Shown: positions 1 through 6,799, numbered from the stretch's first letter. The stretch: 9,342 nucleotides of DNA from Euryarchaeota archaeon UBA28 (GCA_002501605.1 DANW01000033.1:3906-13247); one strand, 5' to 3'. Numbers and translations: made by a program. The notes: generated by a model from the sequence alone, not told the origin.

Positions 1-570
1 TGGATAGTCGGTATTTTCTGAGGTTATTTTGAGTGTCTTGACAACTATTCGAGACAGTAGTTCCAGAGAGGCTTCGGCTCCTTTTCCTATCATTGCCGTC
101 TCGGCCACACCTAACAGTCTTCCATCACTGAGTGGGGTAGCGATATCATCCAGCATCGAGATAGCTGAAGTCATGGATTTCCTGTAGCCCCCGATTATCG
201 TGAGTGGATGTAGTCCCTTCCTAAGGAGTGTTTGGGACTCCTGAAGGAGTGCCCCGCATAGTAACATCGTTGTGGTGACTCCATCGCCGCATGCTTCCTC
301 CTGAGATTGGCACATGGATACGAGCATCTTAGCCGCAGGGTGCTTTACCAACAACTCTGATACTATCTTCGCGCCATCGTTGGTAACTGCAGTGTTACCA
401 TCTGTCTTGTACATCATCTTGTCTAATCCCTTGGGGCCGAATGTGGGCTTGAGTAGGTTGGCGAATACGTCAGATGCTGAAATCAGCTTCTCTTGTACAT
501 CAGTACCACTGGTGACGTTGGTTTGCTCCTTGACTATTACCACTGGAGGTTTGCCAGCCCCGTCGCTCAT
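1..570 (-). CDS. ths: Thermosome (group II chaperonin) subunit, N-terminal part, truncated by window edge
   Basis: ATP-dependent cytosolic chaperonin subunit of the TCP-1/thermosome family, which forms a double-ring protein-folding cage. The frame is open without a stop from ATG at 570 to base 1, giving 190 residues of an expected 530-550. Visible family motifs are GPKGLDKM (45-52), TNDGA (63-67), HPAAKMLV (77-84) and GDG (95-97), followed by LL and HP at the usual spacing. This covers the N-terminal equatorial and start of the intermediate domain. The start is supported by the Shine-Dalgarno-like GGGAGTGA just upstream. Oddities: the nucleotide-binding loop reads GDGVTTT where most family members have GDGTT(T/S), and NDGAKI replaces the usual NDGATI. 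The equal spacing of flanking motifs shows these are substitutions, not indels. It may be a divergent paralogue rather than the main thermosome subunit. The family is certain; whether it is a full ATPase is open. Confidence 0.93.
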   Translation of the reverse strand, partial: MSDGAGKPPVVIVKEQTNVTSGTDVQEKLISASDVFANLLKPTFGPKGLDKMMYKTDGNTAVTNDGAKIVSELLVKHPAAKMLVSMCQSQEEACGDGVTTTMLLCGALLQESQTLLRKGLHPLTIIGGYRKSMTSAISMLDDIATPLSDGRLLGVAETAMIGKGAEASLELLSRIVVKTLKITSENTDYP

Positions 571-571
571 G

Positions 572-579
572 TCACTCCC
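572..579 (-). promoter_or_regulatory. Shine-Dalgarno-like site of the thermosome gene
   Basis: On the minus strand GGGAGTGA ends two bases before the ATG at 570. It resembles the archaeal consensus GGAGGTGA. It supports the chosen start and implies a leadered transcript, unlike most genes in this window, which have no such site. The spacing is short, so the assignment is moderate. Confidence 0.45.
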
Positions 580-616
580 GAAACAAGAGCCTGCCAAGAA
601 ACCTTTGAGGGTGATT

Positions 617-650
617 CATGGATTTTTTCATCCAATATGTGATAATATCT
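617..650. promoter_or_regulatory. Divergent promoter region between thermosome and surface-protein genes
   Basis: The 106-base gap 571-676 separates two divergent starts. Its only AT-rich core is here. GATAATAT (641-648) sits centred about 32 nt upstream of the plus-strand ATG at 677, a fitting place for an archaeal TATA box of a nearly leaderless transcript. An inverted repeat, TGGAT (619-623) and ATCCA (630-634) around a T-rich spacer, lies about 50-65 nt upstream of the thermosome ATG. It could be part of that gene's promoter or a regulator site. No clear TATA box for the thermosome stands out. Confidence 0.4.
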
Positions 651-676
651 ATTCGCTAGAGGGGGTAGTTGGACGC

Positions 677-1678
677 ATGAGTCGGAGGACCCCGGTCTAC
701 GCGATGTTGGTCTCTCTGTTCTTGATGATGTCAATGGGACCCATTTCATCGGCCCAGATTGGGATACTTCCATCGGTCGAGATAACCTGTGATGATCCAG
801 GGCCTGTTGAGGTGTGGCCAGGAGCCACTAGAACCACTATTGTTTACTGCACACTCGAGAATCCATCGATACATAGCGAATCTGTAGAGATAGGTACTGA
901 ATCTGAGGAGTCGGATTTTCAGTTTGCTGCTCCTCAGGCTGTGACGATAGGAGCTGGCCAAGAGATGGATATCCAGGTTATGATTAGAGTGCCTGAGCTC
1001 TTTGCAGCTGGCACTTACAGTGCCAACGTAACCGCTAAGGTTACCGAAGCAAATGGTATCGATGTTGCGGCTATCACCTCAACGGAGGAAGACTCAGTTA
1101 GCTTTGAGGTTATGAAATACGGTTCCTGCGAAGTCATGATGGGGCAAGGTGGAGGGGTAATAGAGGCAGGTGATCCTGTAGTCTTCGCCACTTCTTTCGT
1201 CTGCGGGGCTAATGCTGAGTTCTCGATCGGTTACAGCTTGGTGATGATTGAGGAGGGGGCTATGTCCTCAATTTGGCCATCGGGGTTCGAGGATCAGAGT
1301 GCGCCTTGTGAATTCCAAGTTCAAGCGACCGGGGGAGGGGGGAACTGCCAGTTCCAGATTGCTACACCCTCCAACCTGGCGAACCCCTGGAGTGGATGCG
1401 TCGTACTCATCGATGATGATGGAGATGGGGATAGTTTTGGCTCGAGCCCACCTTCCTCATGTAACACCAATTACCCATCCTTGGGAGTAGATATAGAGCC
1501 TCAGGGGCTTTCCTTGGGCTCGATTGGTCTAGACTCAAATAGCTCGGTAAGCGACCTCCTGATGGATAATAAGGAGCTAGTGGGCGGGGGAGTGGGAGGA
1601 CTAGTACTCCTACTGTCCTTGATCTTGGTCCTCAGGAGGAGGTCGAGATCCTACGATGAGGAGTGGGAGGAAGACTGA
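677..1678 (+). CDS. Exported, C-terminally membrane-anchored surface protein of unknown function
   Basis: Predicted cell-surface protein of 333 residues; I do not recognise a named family. The N-terminus has basic residues, a hydrophobic stretch (about 8-20) and a likely signal peptidase I site after SSA (24-26). Residues about 30-146 look beta-rich; the stretch around 87-121 (VTIGAGQ... then LFAAGTYSANVTA) resembles the NEW3/Ig-like extracellular fold. Eight cysteines follow in the mature part (38, 58, 151, 176, 211, 224, 241, 262), enough for four disulfides. A Gly-rich and hydrophobic segment (303-319) forms a C-terminal transmembrane helix, then RRRSRS and an acidic tail, so the bulk should be outside. 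The frame is open upstream to 314, but that extension is antisense to the thermosome gene. The ATG at 677 gives the signal peptide and lies 32 nt after a TATA-like element. Its stop codon directly abuts the stop of the convergent next gene. Confidence 0.8.
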   Translation: MSRRTPVYAMLVSLFLMMSMGPISSAQIGILPSVEITCDDPGPVEVWPGATRTTIVYCTLENPSIHSESVEIGTESEESDFQFAAPQAVTIGAGQEMDIQVMIRVPELFAAGTYSANVTAKVTEANGIDVAAITSTEEDSVSFEVMKYGSCEVMMGQGGGVIEAGDPVVFATSFVCGANAEFSIGYSLVMIEEGAMSSIWPSGFEDQSAPCEFQVQATGGGGNCQFQIATPSNLANPWSGCVVLIDDDGDGDSFGSSPPSSCNTNYPSLGVDIEPQGLSLGSIGLDSNSSVSDLLMDNKELVGGGVGGLVLLLSLILVLRRRSRSYDEEWEED

Positions 1679-2005
1679 TTACTCTAGGACATTTATCATC
1701 CAGAGAGCGGACAATGCACCAAAGAAACCCAAAATAAGGGACGTGGTGGAAGGAAATCCCAAGTTTCCGGTGTAAACCACGTACTGAGCGCCTGTCATTC
1801 CAACGACTGCGAGTGCCTGAGCGAAACTACGACTACCGTAACCTGACTCAGTGATTATGTGATCCCTGTTGCGGATTGATAGGATTACCAAAGTAAGTAT
1901 GGAGAGGACGATGAGGTGCCCAATCGCCCAGCCAAAGGAAGACCCGAATACATCGACTAGTGAGTCCTGGAAGTCACCGAGTATCATGGAAGCTACATCC
2001 ACCAT
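1679..2005 (-). CDS. Small three-helix membrane protein of unknown function
   Basis: A 108-residue integral membrane protein with three predicted helices at about 24-45, 60-79 and 87-106, separated by a short charged loop (RNRDH, 45-49). I recognise no family. The start is uncertain. The frame extends to a TTG at 2035 (118 residues), but ATG at 2005 is preferred because a TATA-like AATAATAC (2025-2032) is centred about 24 nt upstream of it. It lies downstream of the glycosyltransferase in the same orientation; the gap is 13 nt with the TTG start or 43 nt with the ATG. That position suggests, without proving, a role in envelope or glycan handling. It is too small to be a flippase of the usual families. 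Its TAA stop touches the TGA stop of the convergent surface-protein gene. Confidence 0.65.
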   Translation of the reverse strand: MVDVASMILGDFQDSLVDVFGSSFGWAIGHLIVLSILTLVILSIRNRDHIITESGYGSRSFAQALAVVGMTGAQYVVYTGNLGFPSTTSLILGFFGALSALWMINVLE

Positions 2006-2024
2006 AGAAGGTTCGAGTGGTCGT

Positions 2025-2032
2025 GTATTATT
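2025..2032 (-). promoter_or_regulatory. Candidate TATA box of the small membrane protein gene
   Basis: Minus-strand AATAATAC is centred about 24 nt upstream of the ATG at 2005. This is the distance expected for a leaderless archaeal transcript. If real, it rules out the TTG start at 2035, because the element would lie inside the coding region. Confidence 0.3.
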
Positions 2033-2048
2033 CAACTAAGCGGAGGCA

Positions 2049-3212
2049 CTACGAAATATTAGTCAAAGACTCCAGAGTCTGCAAGGTCTCATCAATCATA
2101 CGCTCCTTGTCGAACCTTCTCTCGGTCGTAGCTCTAGCGGCCTTGGAGATTCTTCTCCTCTCCTGTTGATCATTACCAAGCCTACGAATCGCCGAGATTA
2201 GCTCAGATAGATTACCCGGTTTTATGAAAATACCATCATGATTGTGAGTAATGACGTCGGAGTTACCCCCTATCTCCGATGAAATCGTAGGTATTCCATG
2301 CGCCATAGCCTCCAGCAGAGCTAGCGGAAGCCCCTCGTACCTGGTTGTCGGTATTAGGTAAATGTCAGCGGATGAGTAAGCTATACTCAGTTCGTCATCA
2401 GTGACTCTTCCGTGGAAAGTAACCCTTTCATCGGTTCCCAGGCCTCTGGATATTCTCTTCAAATCATCGAAATAAGGGCCTGTCCCAATAATATCCAGAT
2501 GTAGTGGCATGTCGTCTATCTCTGCTACGGCTCTTATTGCTGTCTGGAAGCCCTTCTGCTTGTCCGCTCTACCTGTACAGAGAAGTCGTATCTCCTCTCC
2601 AGTCGATCCTTCACTGGAATTCTCTGGAAGAGCGATGCCGTTCTCGATGACCTTGACCTTGCCCTTTGAGAACAGTTTGAAGTCTTTTGAGAGGGTTGGT
2701 GATACAAGCACGATGGATTTGGCGGACCACCTCATAGGCATCTCCCATAATAGGCACCTCCTAAGCAAATGAAGTGGCGTGAGGATTAGCCAGTGCCAGT
2801 ACCTTGGCCTCATGTCGGCGGCCGACAAGAATGAGAGGAGCTCGGTTCTCAGTGAGCCATGACATACAACCACGATTGGAATACCGTTTTTCTTTGCCCA
2901 ACCCATCGCACCCTTGGCTGCGAACTCATTGCTGTGAATGACATCGATTGGATCGTCTCTGTGGATCTTGCGTACCTCGGCTAGTGCTCTGTTGAACCAT
3001 TTTCTCGACAGTTTCATTGGCGTCGAGGGAGAAAGGAATTTGACCGTATAGCCCGATCTTTCCTCTTCCTCCACCCCGTCTTGCCTTGATGTAGTTAGTA
3101 CGGTGACCTTGTGTCCTGCCCTGACAAAGCCCTCACATAGGTCTTCGCACTGTCTCTCAAATCCTCCAAACCCATGGGATAAGGTAGACCTCGACATGAC
3201 CAGAATGTGCAT
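2049..3212 (-). CDS. Glycosyltransferase family 4 (GT-B fold)
   Basis: Transfers a sugar from an activated donor to a lipid, protein or glycan acceptor on the cytosolic face of the membrane; donor and acceptor cannot be read from the sequence. The 387 residues are a normal length for GT4. The N-terminal Rossmann domain shows the Gly-rich GFGGFERQ (14-21), which resembles the acceptor/donor loop of GT4 enzymes, and CHGS (117-120). The donor-binding C-terminal domain has VIENGI (188-193), GRADKQKG (214-221) with the usual Arg and Lys, and the E-x7-E motif E293/E301 in RYEGLPLALLEAMA, followed by GIPTISSEIGG. A hydrophobic patch at about 140-155 may be a membrane-contact region. The ATG at 3212 is preceded by TATAAC about 30 nt upstream. 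It lies 51 nt downstream of the sulfotransferase and upstream of the small membrane protein, which suggests synthesis of a sulfated surface glycan or glycolipid. Confidence 0.92.
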   Translation of the reverse strand: MHILVMSRSTLSHGFGGFERQCEDLCEGFVRAGHKVTVLTTSRQDGVEEEERSGYTVKFLSPSTPMKLSRKWFNRALAEVRKIHRDDPIDVIHSNEFAAKGAMGWAKKNGIPIVVVCHGSLRTELLSFLSAADMRPRYWHWLILTPLHLLRRCLLWEMPMRWSAKSIVLVSPTLSKDFKLFSKGKVKVIENGIALPENSSEGSTGEEIRLLCTGRADKQKGFQTAIRAVAEIDDMPLHLDIIGTGPYFDDLKRISRGLGTDERVTFHGRVTDDELSIAYSSADIYLIPTTRYEGLPLALLEAMAHGIPTISSEIGGNSDVITHNHDGIFIKPGNLSELISAIRRLGNDQQERRRISKAARATTERRFDKERMIDETLQTLESLTNIS

Positions 3213-3239
3213 TTAATCAGGCGTTTGTGAGACCTTTGA

Positions 3240-3245
3240 GTTATA
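3240..3245 (-). promoter_or_regulatory. Candidate TATA box of the glycosyltransferase gene
   Basis: Minus-strand TATAAC is centred about 30 nt upstream of the ATG at 3212, in the 51-base gap after the sulfotransferase. It could allow the glycosyltransferase to be transcribed on its own as well as by read-through. Confidence 0.35.
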
Positions 3246-3263
3246 GCAGTATTCTCATCACGG

Positions 3264-4100
3264 TCAGTAACCGTGCTTCTCTAGGGTTTCCGCATTCTTC
3301 TCGGCGAATTCGAGCAACTCGGGGTCGTTCATGAAGGCGAAGGCCCTGGATGGGTTTATTGTTTCTTCAATTGAAGAGAGCCTTTCCTCATTTGGCTCGA
3401 TGGAAACATATTCCAGTATCTTAGTGATTGAGTCTCTTGGTGACGACAATAGCTCCTCGTACCTCACGACATGCTTGTCTTCTATGGAGGCAAGAATCTC
3501 AGACTCCATCTCTAACTGCTCGGACCAGAAGCTGAGGGCCCCTTCCATAGTCGAGGACCTTTGACCCCTCATTATGGGGGACTTGCTGGATCTCCAAGAA
3601 TATGTAGGAAGCCACTTCTTGAACCTGCTGACATCGCCCTCCCAATGGACGGAGTTTCTCATCTTGAGACTGGCGGCGACGTCAACGCCATGCCTGATTA
3701 CATGTATGACTTTCATATCAGGCCAAATAGACCTCCAGAGCGGAAGTGAGGGGCCATTTCTAGGGTCCTTCCAACCCCACCTTTCTTCCATGTCGAAGAG
3801 GCCATTCTTCAGAGACTTGCCCGAGTATCTTCTGCTGGATCTGCTCGAAAGCCTCTTGCGGACGTATTCCTCTATGGCTTCCATGGCGACTGGAAGGTTG
3901 GTTAGTTCAGAGAGGGCCCCGGGCCTCTCCCAGCTCGCTCCTGCGTTCTCATATATCCACTCATTGAGACTGATGAAGAATAATGACTCGTGATCCTCCT
4001 GGAGGTCCTTACCCATCATAACCCCGCAATCATCTAGAATTCTGGAGACAAGGCTCGTACCACTTCTGTGCATTCCCACCACTACGACTGGGTTTGCCAT
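3264..4100 (-). CDS. PAPS-dependent sulfotransferase
   Basis: Transfers a sulfuryl group from 3'-phosphoadenosine-5'-phosphosulfate to a hydroxyl or amino group, probably on a carbohydrate or lipid. The 278-residue length fits the Sulfotransfer_1/3 family. The 5'-phosphosulfate loop is GMHRSGTS (9-16) after the beta strand VVVV. The 3'-phosphate site is in VIHVIRHGVDVAASL (131-145), with R136 and S144 at the standard eight-residue separation. GWKDPR (109-114) is also typical of this group. There is no signal peptide, so it should act in the cytosol. The ATG at 4100 starts right at the first beta strand and is preceded by TTAACATAA about 24 nt upstream. It is followed by a GT4 glycosyltransferase, which favours a glycan acceptor. 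No genes for PAPS synthesis lie in this window. Confidence 0.93.
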   Translation of the reverse strand: MANPVVVVGMHRSGTSLVSRILDDCGVMMGKDLQEDHESLFFISLNEWIYENAGASWERPGALSELTNLPVAMEAIEEYVRKRLSSRSSRRYSGKSLKNGLFDMEERWGWKDPRNGPSLPLWRSIWPDMKVIHVIRHGVDVAASLKMRNSVHWEGDVSRFKKWLPTYSWRSSKSPIMRGQRSSTMEGALSFWSEQLEMESEILASIEDKHVVRYEELLSSPRDSITKILEYVSIEPNEERLSSIEETINPSRAFAFMNDPELLEFAEKNAETLEKHGY

Positions 4101-4119
4101 GGCGTTGCGTAGGGGGTCG

Positions 4120-4128
4120 TTATGTTAA
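4120..4128 (-). promoter_or_regulatory. Candidate TATA box of the sulfotransferase gene
   Basis: Minus-strand TTAACATAA is centred about 24 nt upstream of the ATG at 4100, in the gap after the aminotransferase gene. No Shine-Dalgarno site precedes the ATG, which fits a leaderless transcript starting here. Confidence 0.3.
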
Positions 4129-4139
4129 GTTCTAACTGG

Positions 4140-5258
4140 CTACTTAGCCAGTATTGTGTCAAGGGATGTGAACAAGAACTCGATCTGGCTATGATCATTG
4201 TCAATATGGGGGGACACCCTGATCATCCCTGATCTATCAGTAACTAAAATTCCAAATTCGTCTTGGAGTCTCCTAACTATCTCTGCACTGTGGTGTTCTG
4301 GAGGGGGGCGTATGCTCACAATGGCGCTCCTCTGATCATCATCCGTTGGAGAGGTGACCACTAACCCCCTTGCATTGGCGAGTTGGACAACCATGCCAGA
4401 TAGGGAGAGGTCGTGCTCCCAGATTTTTTCAATACCAATTTCTAGCATCTCCTCAATCGACGCTGCCAAACCCCTTAATGCTCCAAAGTGTAGGGTCGTG
4501 AACTCAAATCTACTAGCGTCTTCGGGTAGATTCATCCTATCAGACCTCATGTCCCAAATATCCTCATTACTCCTGAAACCGACTATCCCCGGAACCAGTT
4601 TTTTGGCCTCAGGGGAGAGGTAGCCGACTGATGCCCCATAAGTCCCTCTTAGCCACTTGTAGCCAGATGATATGATGACATCAGCTCCTGATGCTACTGC
4701 ATCTATGGGTACCATGCCCATTGATTGGGTTGCATCTACCACAAGTATGGCCCCTACTGAGTGGGCTACATCGGAGAACTCTCTCAAATTGTATCTCTGT
4801 CCGTTTGCATACTCGACATGGGAAATAACAACTACGGATGTATCATCGTCGATTAGCCCAAAAATGTCCATGGGGTCAGTATAGTGATTTTCATCATAAG
4901 GGGCCAGTCTAACTTCTGCGCCTGTTTCATGGGCAACTCTGGACCATGGGTAAACAGTAGAAGGGAACGCTGCCCTAGATGAAACGATATTCTGGCCCTT
5001 GGAAGGCATAACAGCCCATGCAACCGAGCTCATCATAGCAGTGGCGCTGGATCCGCAGAAAATATCTGATAGATGGCAAGAAAGGAGTTTTGCCGCCGCC
5101 TCTCTGAGTGGCATCATACCTGATTTCTCCGCATCGGCATCAAATTCGGCTGCTCCTCCGCTAGCTAGCGAGTCCTCCCAGTTCCTGGATGCCTTGTGTG
5201 CTACTGCGGAAGTTGTAGCTACGTTCGCGTAGGAGAGATTCGTCCATTCGTGCCCCAT
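4140..5258 (-). CDS. PLP-dependent class V aminotransferase-fold enzyme (SufS/isopenicillin-N-epimerase-like)
   Basis: Fold-type I PLP enzyme of the aminotransferase class V group (COG0520-like), 372 residues from the ATG at 5258. Visible parts are the phosphate-binding CGSSATAMMS (68-77), SHVEYANGQRYNL (146-158), VDATQSMG (174-181) with D175 for the pyridine nitrogen and Q178, and SSGYKWLRGTYG (197-208) with the Schiff-base K201. IRVSPHIDND near the C-terminus (346-355) carries the substrate-carboxylate Arg. I do not see the Cys-bearing loop of SufS-type cysteine desulfurases, so desulfuration of cysteine is unlikely. The substrate is unknown; epimerase, lyase or aminotransferase activity are all possible. 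The frame extends to a TTG at 5288 (382 residues), but this enters the divergent promoter region, so the ATG is preferred. It is the first of four co-directional genes, 39 nt before the sulfotransferase. Confidence 0.88.
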   Translation of the reverse strand: MGHEWTNLSYANVATTSAVAHKASRNWEDSLASGGAAEFDADAEKSGMMPLREAAAKLLSCHLSDIFCGSSATAMMSSVAWAVMPSKGQNIVSSRAAFPSTVYPWSRVAHETGAEVRLAPYDENHYTDPMDIFGLIDDDTSVVVISHVEYANGQRYNLREFSDVAHSVGAILVVDATQSMGMVPIDAVASGADVIISSGYKWLRGTYGASVGYLSPEAKKLVPGIVGFRSNEDIWDMRSDRMNLPEDASRFEFTTLHFGALRGLAASIEEMLEIGIEKIWEHDLSLSGMVVQLANARGLVVTSPTDDDQRSAIVSIRPPPEHHSAEIVRRLQDEFGILVTDRSGMIRVSPHIDNDHSQIEFLFTSLDTILAK

Positions 5259-5282
5259 GTACCAGCCCGAAAGGTTCGTGCA

Positions 5283-5294
5283 CTTCAATTCAAG
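5283..5294. promoter_or_regulatory. Shared AT-rich element between divergent aminotransferase and transporter genes
   Basis: The 52-base gap between the ATG at 5258 (minus) and the ATG at 5311 (plus) has one AT-rich element, CTTCAATTCAAG. It lies about 30 nt from the minus start and 23 nt from the plus start. It could serve as a weak core promoter in either direction. It is a poor match to the usual TATA consensus. Confidence 0.25.
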
Positions 5295-5310
5295 TTACCG
5301 ATTAGGCCAT

Positions 5311-6276
5311 ATGCGACTGTGTTCCCGATTGTTCGTGTCGAAGGAAAGACGGGCCGCCATGGCAATCTTCGCAATCTCATTTGTTTGGGGGATGACATTC
5401 ATATGGATGAAACAGGGAATCGAGGCCGCTGAGAGTGCAGTTCCTGATGTTGAAGCGAACTGGGTTGCCTTTCTCTTCTTCTCTGCCAGATTTGTGATCG
5501 CAACAATCCTAACTCTAGCTTTGCTTCCCAAAGCTAGAGCTGGTTTTTCTAATCCTGATTCAGTACGAGGGGGGGCTTGGCTCGGGCTGATCCTATCTGC
5601 GGGATACCTCAGTCAGAACATTGGAATCACCACTGTAACTCCTGGTGTTTCTGCTTTTCTAACTAGCCTGTATGTCGTCTTCACCGCCCTAATCGCCATA
5701 GTATTGGGGAGGCAGAGCATGACCAAGTCCACTGTAATGGGTGTTTTATTGGCGACTTTTGGTGCTGGGTGGATAGGTGGGCCTCCTCAGGTTTCTCTTG
5801 GTTTTGGAGAGTTTCTGACGATTTTCAGTGCCTACATGTTCGGAGCGCATATTATTGCGACTGATAGAATTACCAAAGAAAATGATCCTATTGAGGTTAC
5901 AGGACCGATGATGGCGACCATAATGATTCTTGGAGCGATAATGCTTGTACTACTTCCAATTCGTTCCGAAGGAATATCGATACTCGTTGACTTCCAAGAG
6001 CTATTGCTGACATTGGATTTCTTCATTCCTCTATTTCTATGTGCGGCGCTAGGTTCCTTGGTAGCGCTACTGGTTCTGAATATCTTCCAGAGGGATTTGC
6101 CGCCAATAAGGGCGGCAATAATCTACGCCTTCGAGCCTGTCTGGGCTGGCATAGCCAGCTTAGCGATGGGTTATGATGAAGTCGGATTCTGGTTCTTTGT
6201 TGGAGCCGGCGCCCTTCTAATCGGAAACCTAGTCGTGGAGTTTGAGAGCCTCGGGCGCACTACGGAGGAAGAGTGA
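5311..6276 (+). CDS. EamA/DMT-superfamily transporter, ten predicted helices
   Basis: Integral membrane permease of the drug/metabolite transporter superfamily, 321 residues from the ATG at 5311, a usual length. The two EamA repeats span about residues 15-155 and 165-310. Typical features are FVWGMTF in helix 1 (24-30), YLSQNIGITTVTPGVSAFLTSLYVVF (99-124) in the first repeat, and AAIIYAFEPVWAGIAS (268-283) near the end of the second. Members export or import metabolites, amino acids or nucleobases; the substrate cannot be inferred. The start is uncertain. The frame is open to an ATG at 5257, which would overlap the divergent gene's start codon. GTG at 5335 and ATG at 5359 are also possible and both keep helix 1. 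The gene ends TGA-ATG directly into the MOSC gene, so the two are almost certainly one transcript. Confidence 0.88.
   Translation: MRLCSRLFVSKERRAAMAIFAISFVWGMTFIWMKQGIEAAESAVPDVEANWVAFLFFSARFVIATILTLALLPKARAGFSNPDSVRGGAWLGLILSAGYLSQNIGITTVTPGVSAFLTSLYVVFTALIAIVLGRQSMTKSTVMGVLLATFGAGWIGGPPQVSLGFGEFLTIFSAYMFGAHIIATDRITKENDPIEVTGPMMATIMILGAIMLVLLPIRSEGISILVDFQELLLTLDFFIPLFLCAALGSLVALLVLNIFQRDLPPIRAAIIYAFEPVWAGIASLAMGYDEVGFWFFVGAGALLIGNLVVEFESLGRTTEEE
6264..6268 (+). promoter_or_regulatory. Shine-Dalgarno site of the MOSC gene
   Basis: GGAGG lies eight bases before the ATG at 6277, inside the last codons of the transporter gene. It fixes the MOSC start and indicates SD-driven translation of the internal gene, unlike the leaderless first genes. 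Confidence 0.6.
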
Positions 6277-6741
6277 ATGAGTAGCGGTTTTGTAGAGTCG
6301 GTGAACGTAAATCCTGAAGGTGGGGTACCAAAACATCCAGTGGAAGGGGCGATGATTAGATCCGGTGGGGTCGAAGGTGATAAGCAGAATGACCTCAGGT
6401 ACCATGGCGGGCCCGACAGAGCGGTCAGCATTTACTCATCAGAGATAATCAGAAGTCTCCAAAGTGAGGGGCATCCAATTGGCCCGGGCTCATCTGGGGA
6501 GAATATTACCATAGGTGGCCTGGACTGGGGCGAGATTGGTCCTGGAAAGATTATGCAGATTGGTAGGGCTCGTATCGAAATAACTACGCCCGCTGCACCG
6601 TGTGCAACCATCAGGGAGTGCTTCCTGAACGAAGAGTTTTCTAGAATCTCAGAGAAGAGGAATCCTGGATGGTCGAGATGGTATGCTCGCGTGTTGGACG
6701 AGGCCCGAGTCTCGCCCAATGACAGAGTGGTTATACTGTAA
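6277..6741 (+). CDS. MOSC-domain protein
   Basis: Stand-alone MOSC domain protein (molybdenum cofactor sulfurase C-terminal domain family, YiiM-like), 154 residues. These cytosolic beta-barrel proteins bind molybdenum cofactor or sulfur-containing ligands; YiiM-type members reduce N-hydroxylated compounds with molybdenum cofactor. Visible are the signature GDKQNDLRYHGGPDRAV (34-50), GENI (75-78 region) and the conserved Cys in PAAPCATIRE (C109). It begins directly after the transporter stop with a good Shine-Dalgarno site, so the pair is co-transcribed and probably translationally coupled. A joint role such as export and detoxification of one compound is plausible but not shown. The exact ligand is unknown. 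Confidence 0.93.
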   Translation: MSSGFVESVNVNPEGGVPKHPVEGAMIRSGGVEGDKQNDLRYHGGPDRAVSIYSSEIIRSLQSEGHPIGPGSSGENITIGGLDWGEIGPGKIMQIGRARIEITTPAAPCATIRECFLNEEFSRISEKRNPGWSRWYARVLDEARVSPNDRVVIL

Positions 6742-6793
6742 TAATTACAAAAAACGTCCACGGAGTACAGCCTCGCCTCTATCCGAGCCCCTG

Positions 6794-6799
6794 AAATAC
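6794..6799 (+). promoter_or_regulatory. Candidate TATA box of tRNA-Leu
   Basis: AAATAC is centred about 27 nt upstream of the first tRNA base at 6824, the normal archaeal core-promoter distance. The rest of the 82-base gap after the MOSC gene shows only an A-rich run right after the stop and no other structure that I recognise. Confidence 0.4.

Noticed and set aside
314..676. N-terminal extension of the surface-protein frame
   Set aside because: It runs antisense through the thermosome gene and would bury the signal peptide 121 residues inside the protein; the ATG at 677 fits better.
3561..3993. Plus-strand open frames of 62-139 codons opposite the sulfotransferase
   Set aside because: They are shadows of a gene whose motifs (GMHRSGTS, R136/S144) are fully explained on the minus strand.
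5257..5310. Earlier ATG for the transporter at 5257 and TTG for the aminotransferase at 5288
   Set aside because: These would make the two divergent genes overlap and leave no promoter; the added residues are not typical of either family. The exact starts remain uncertain.
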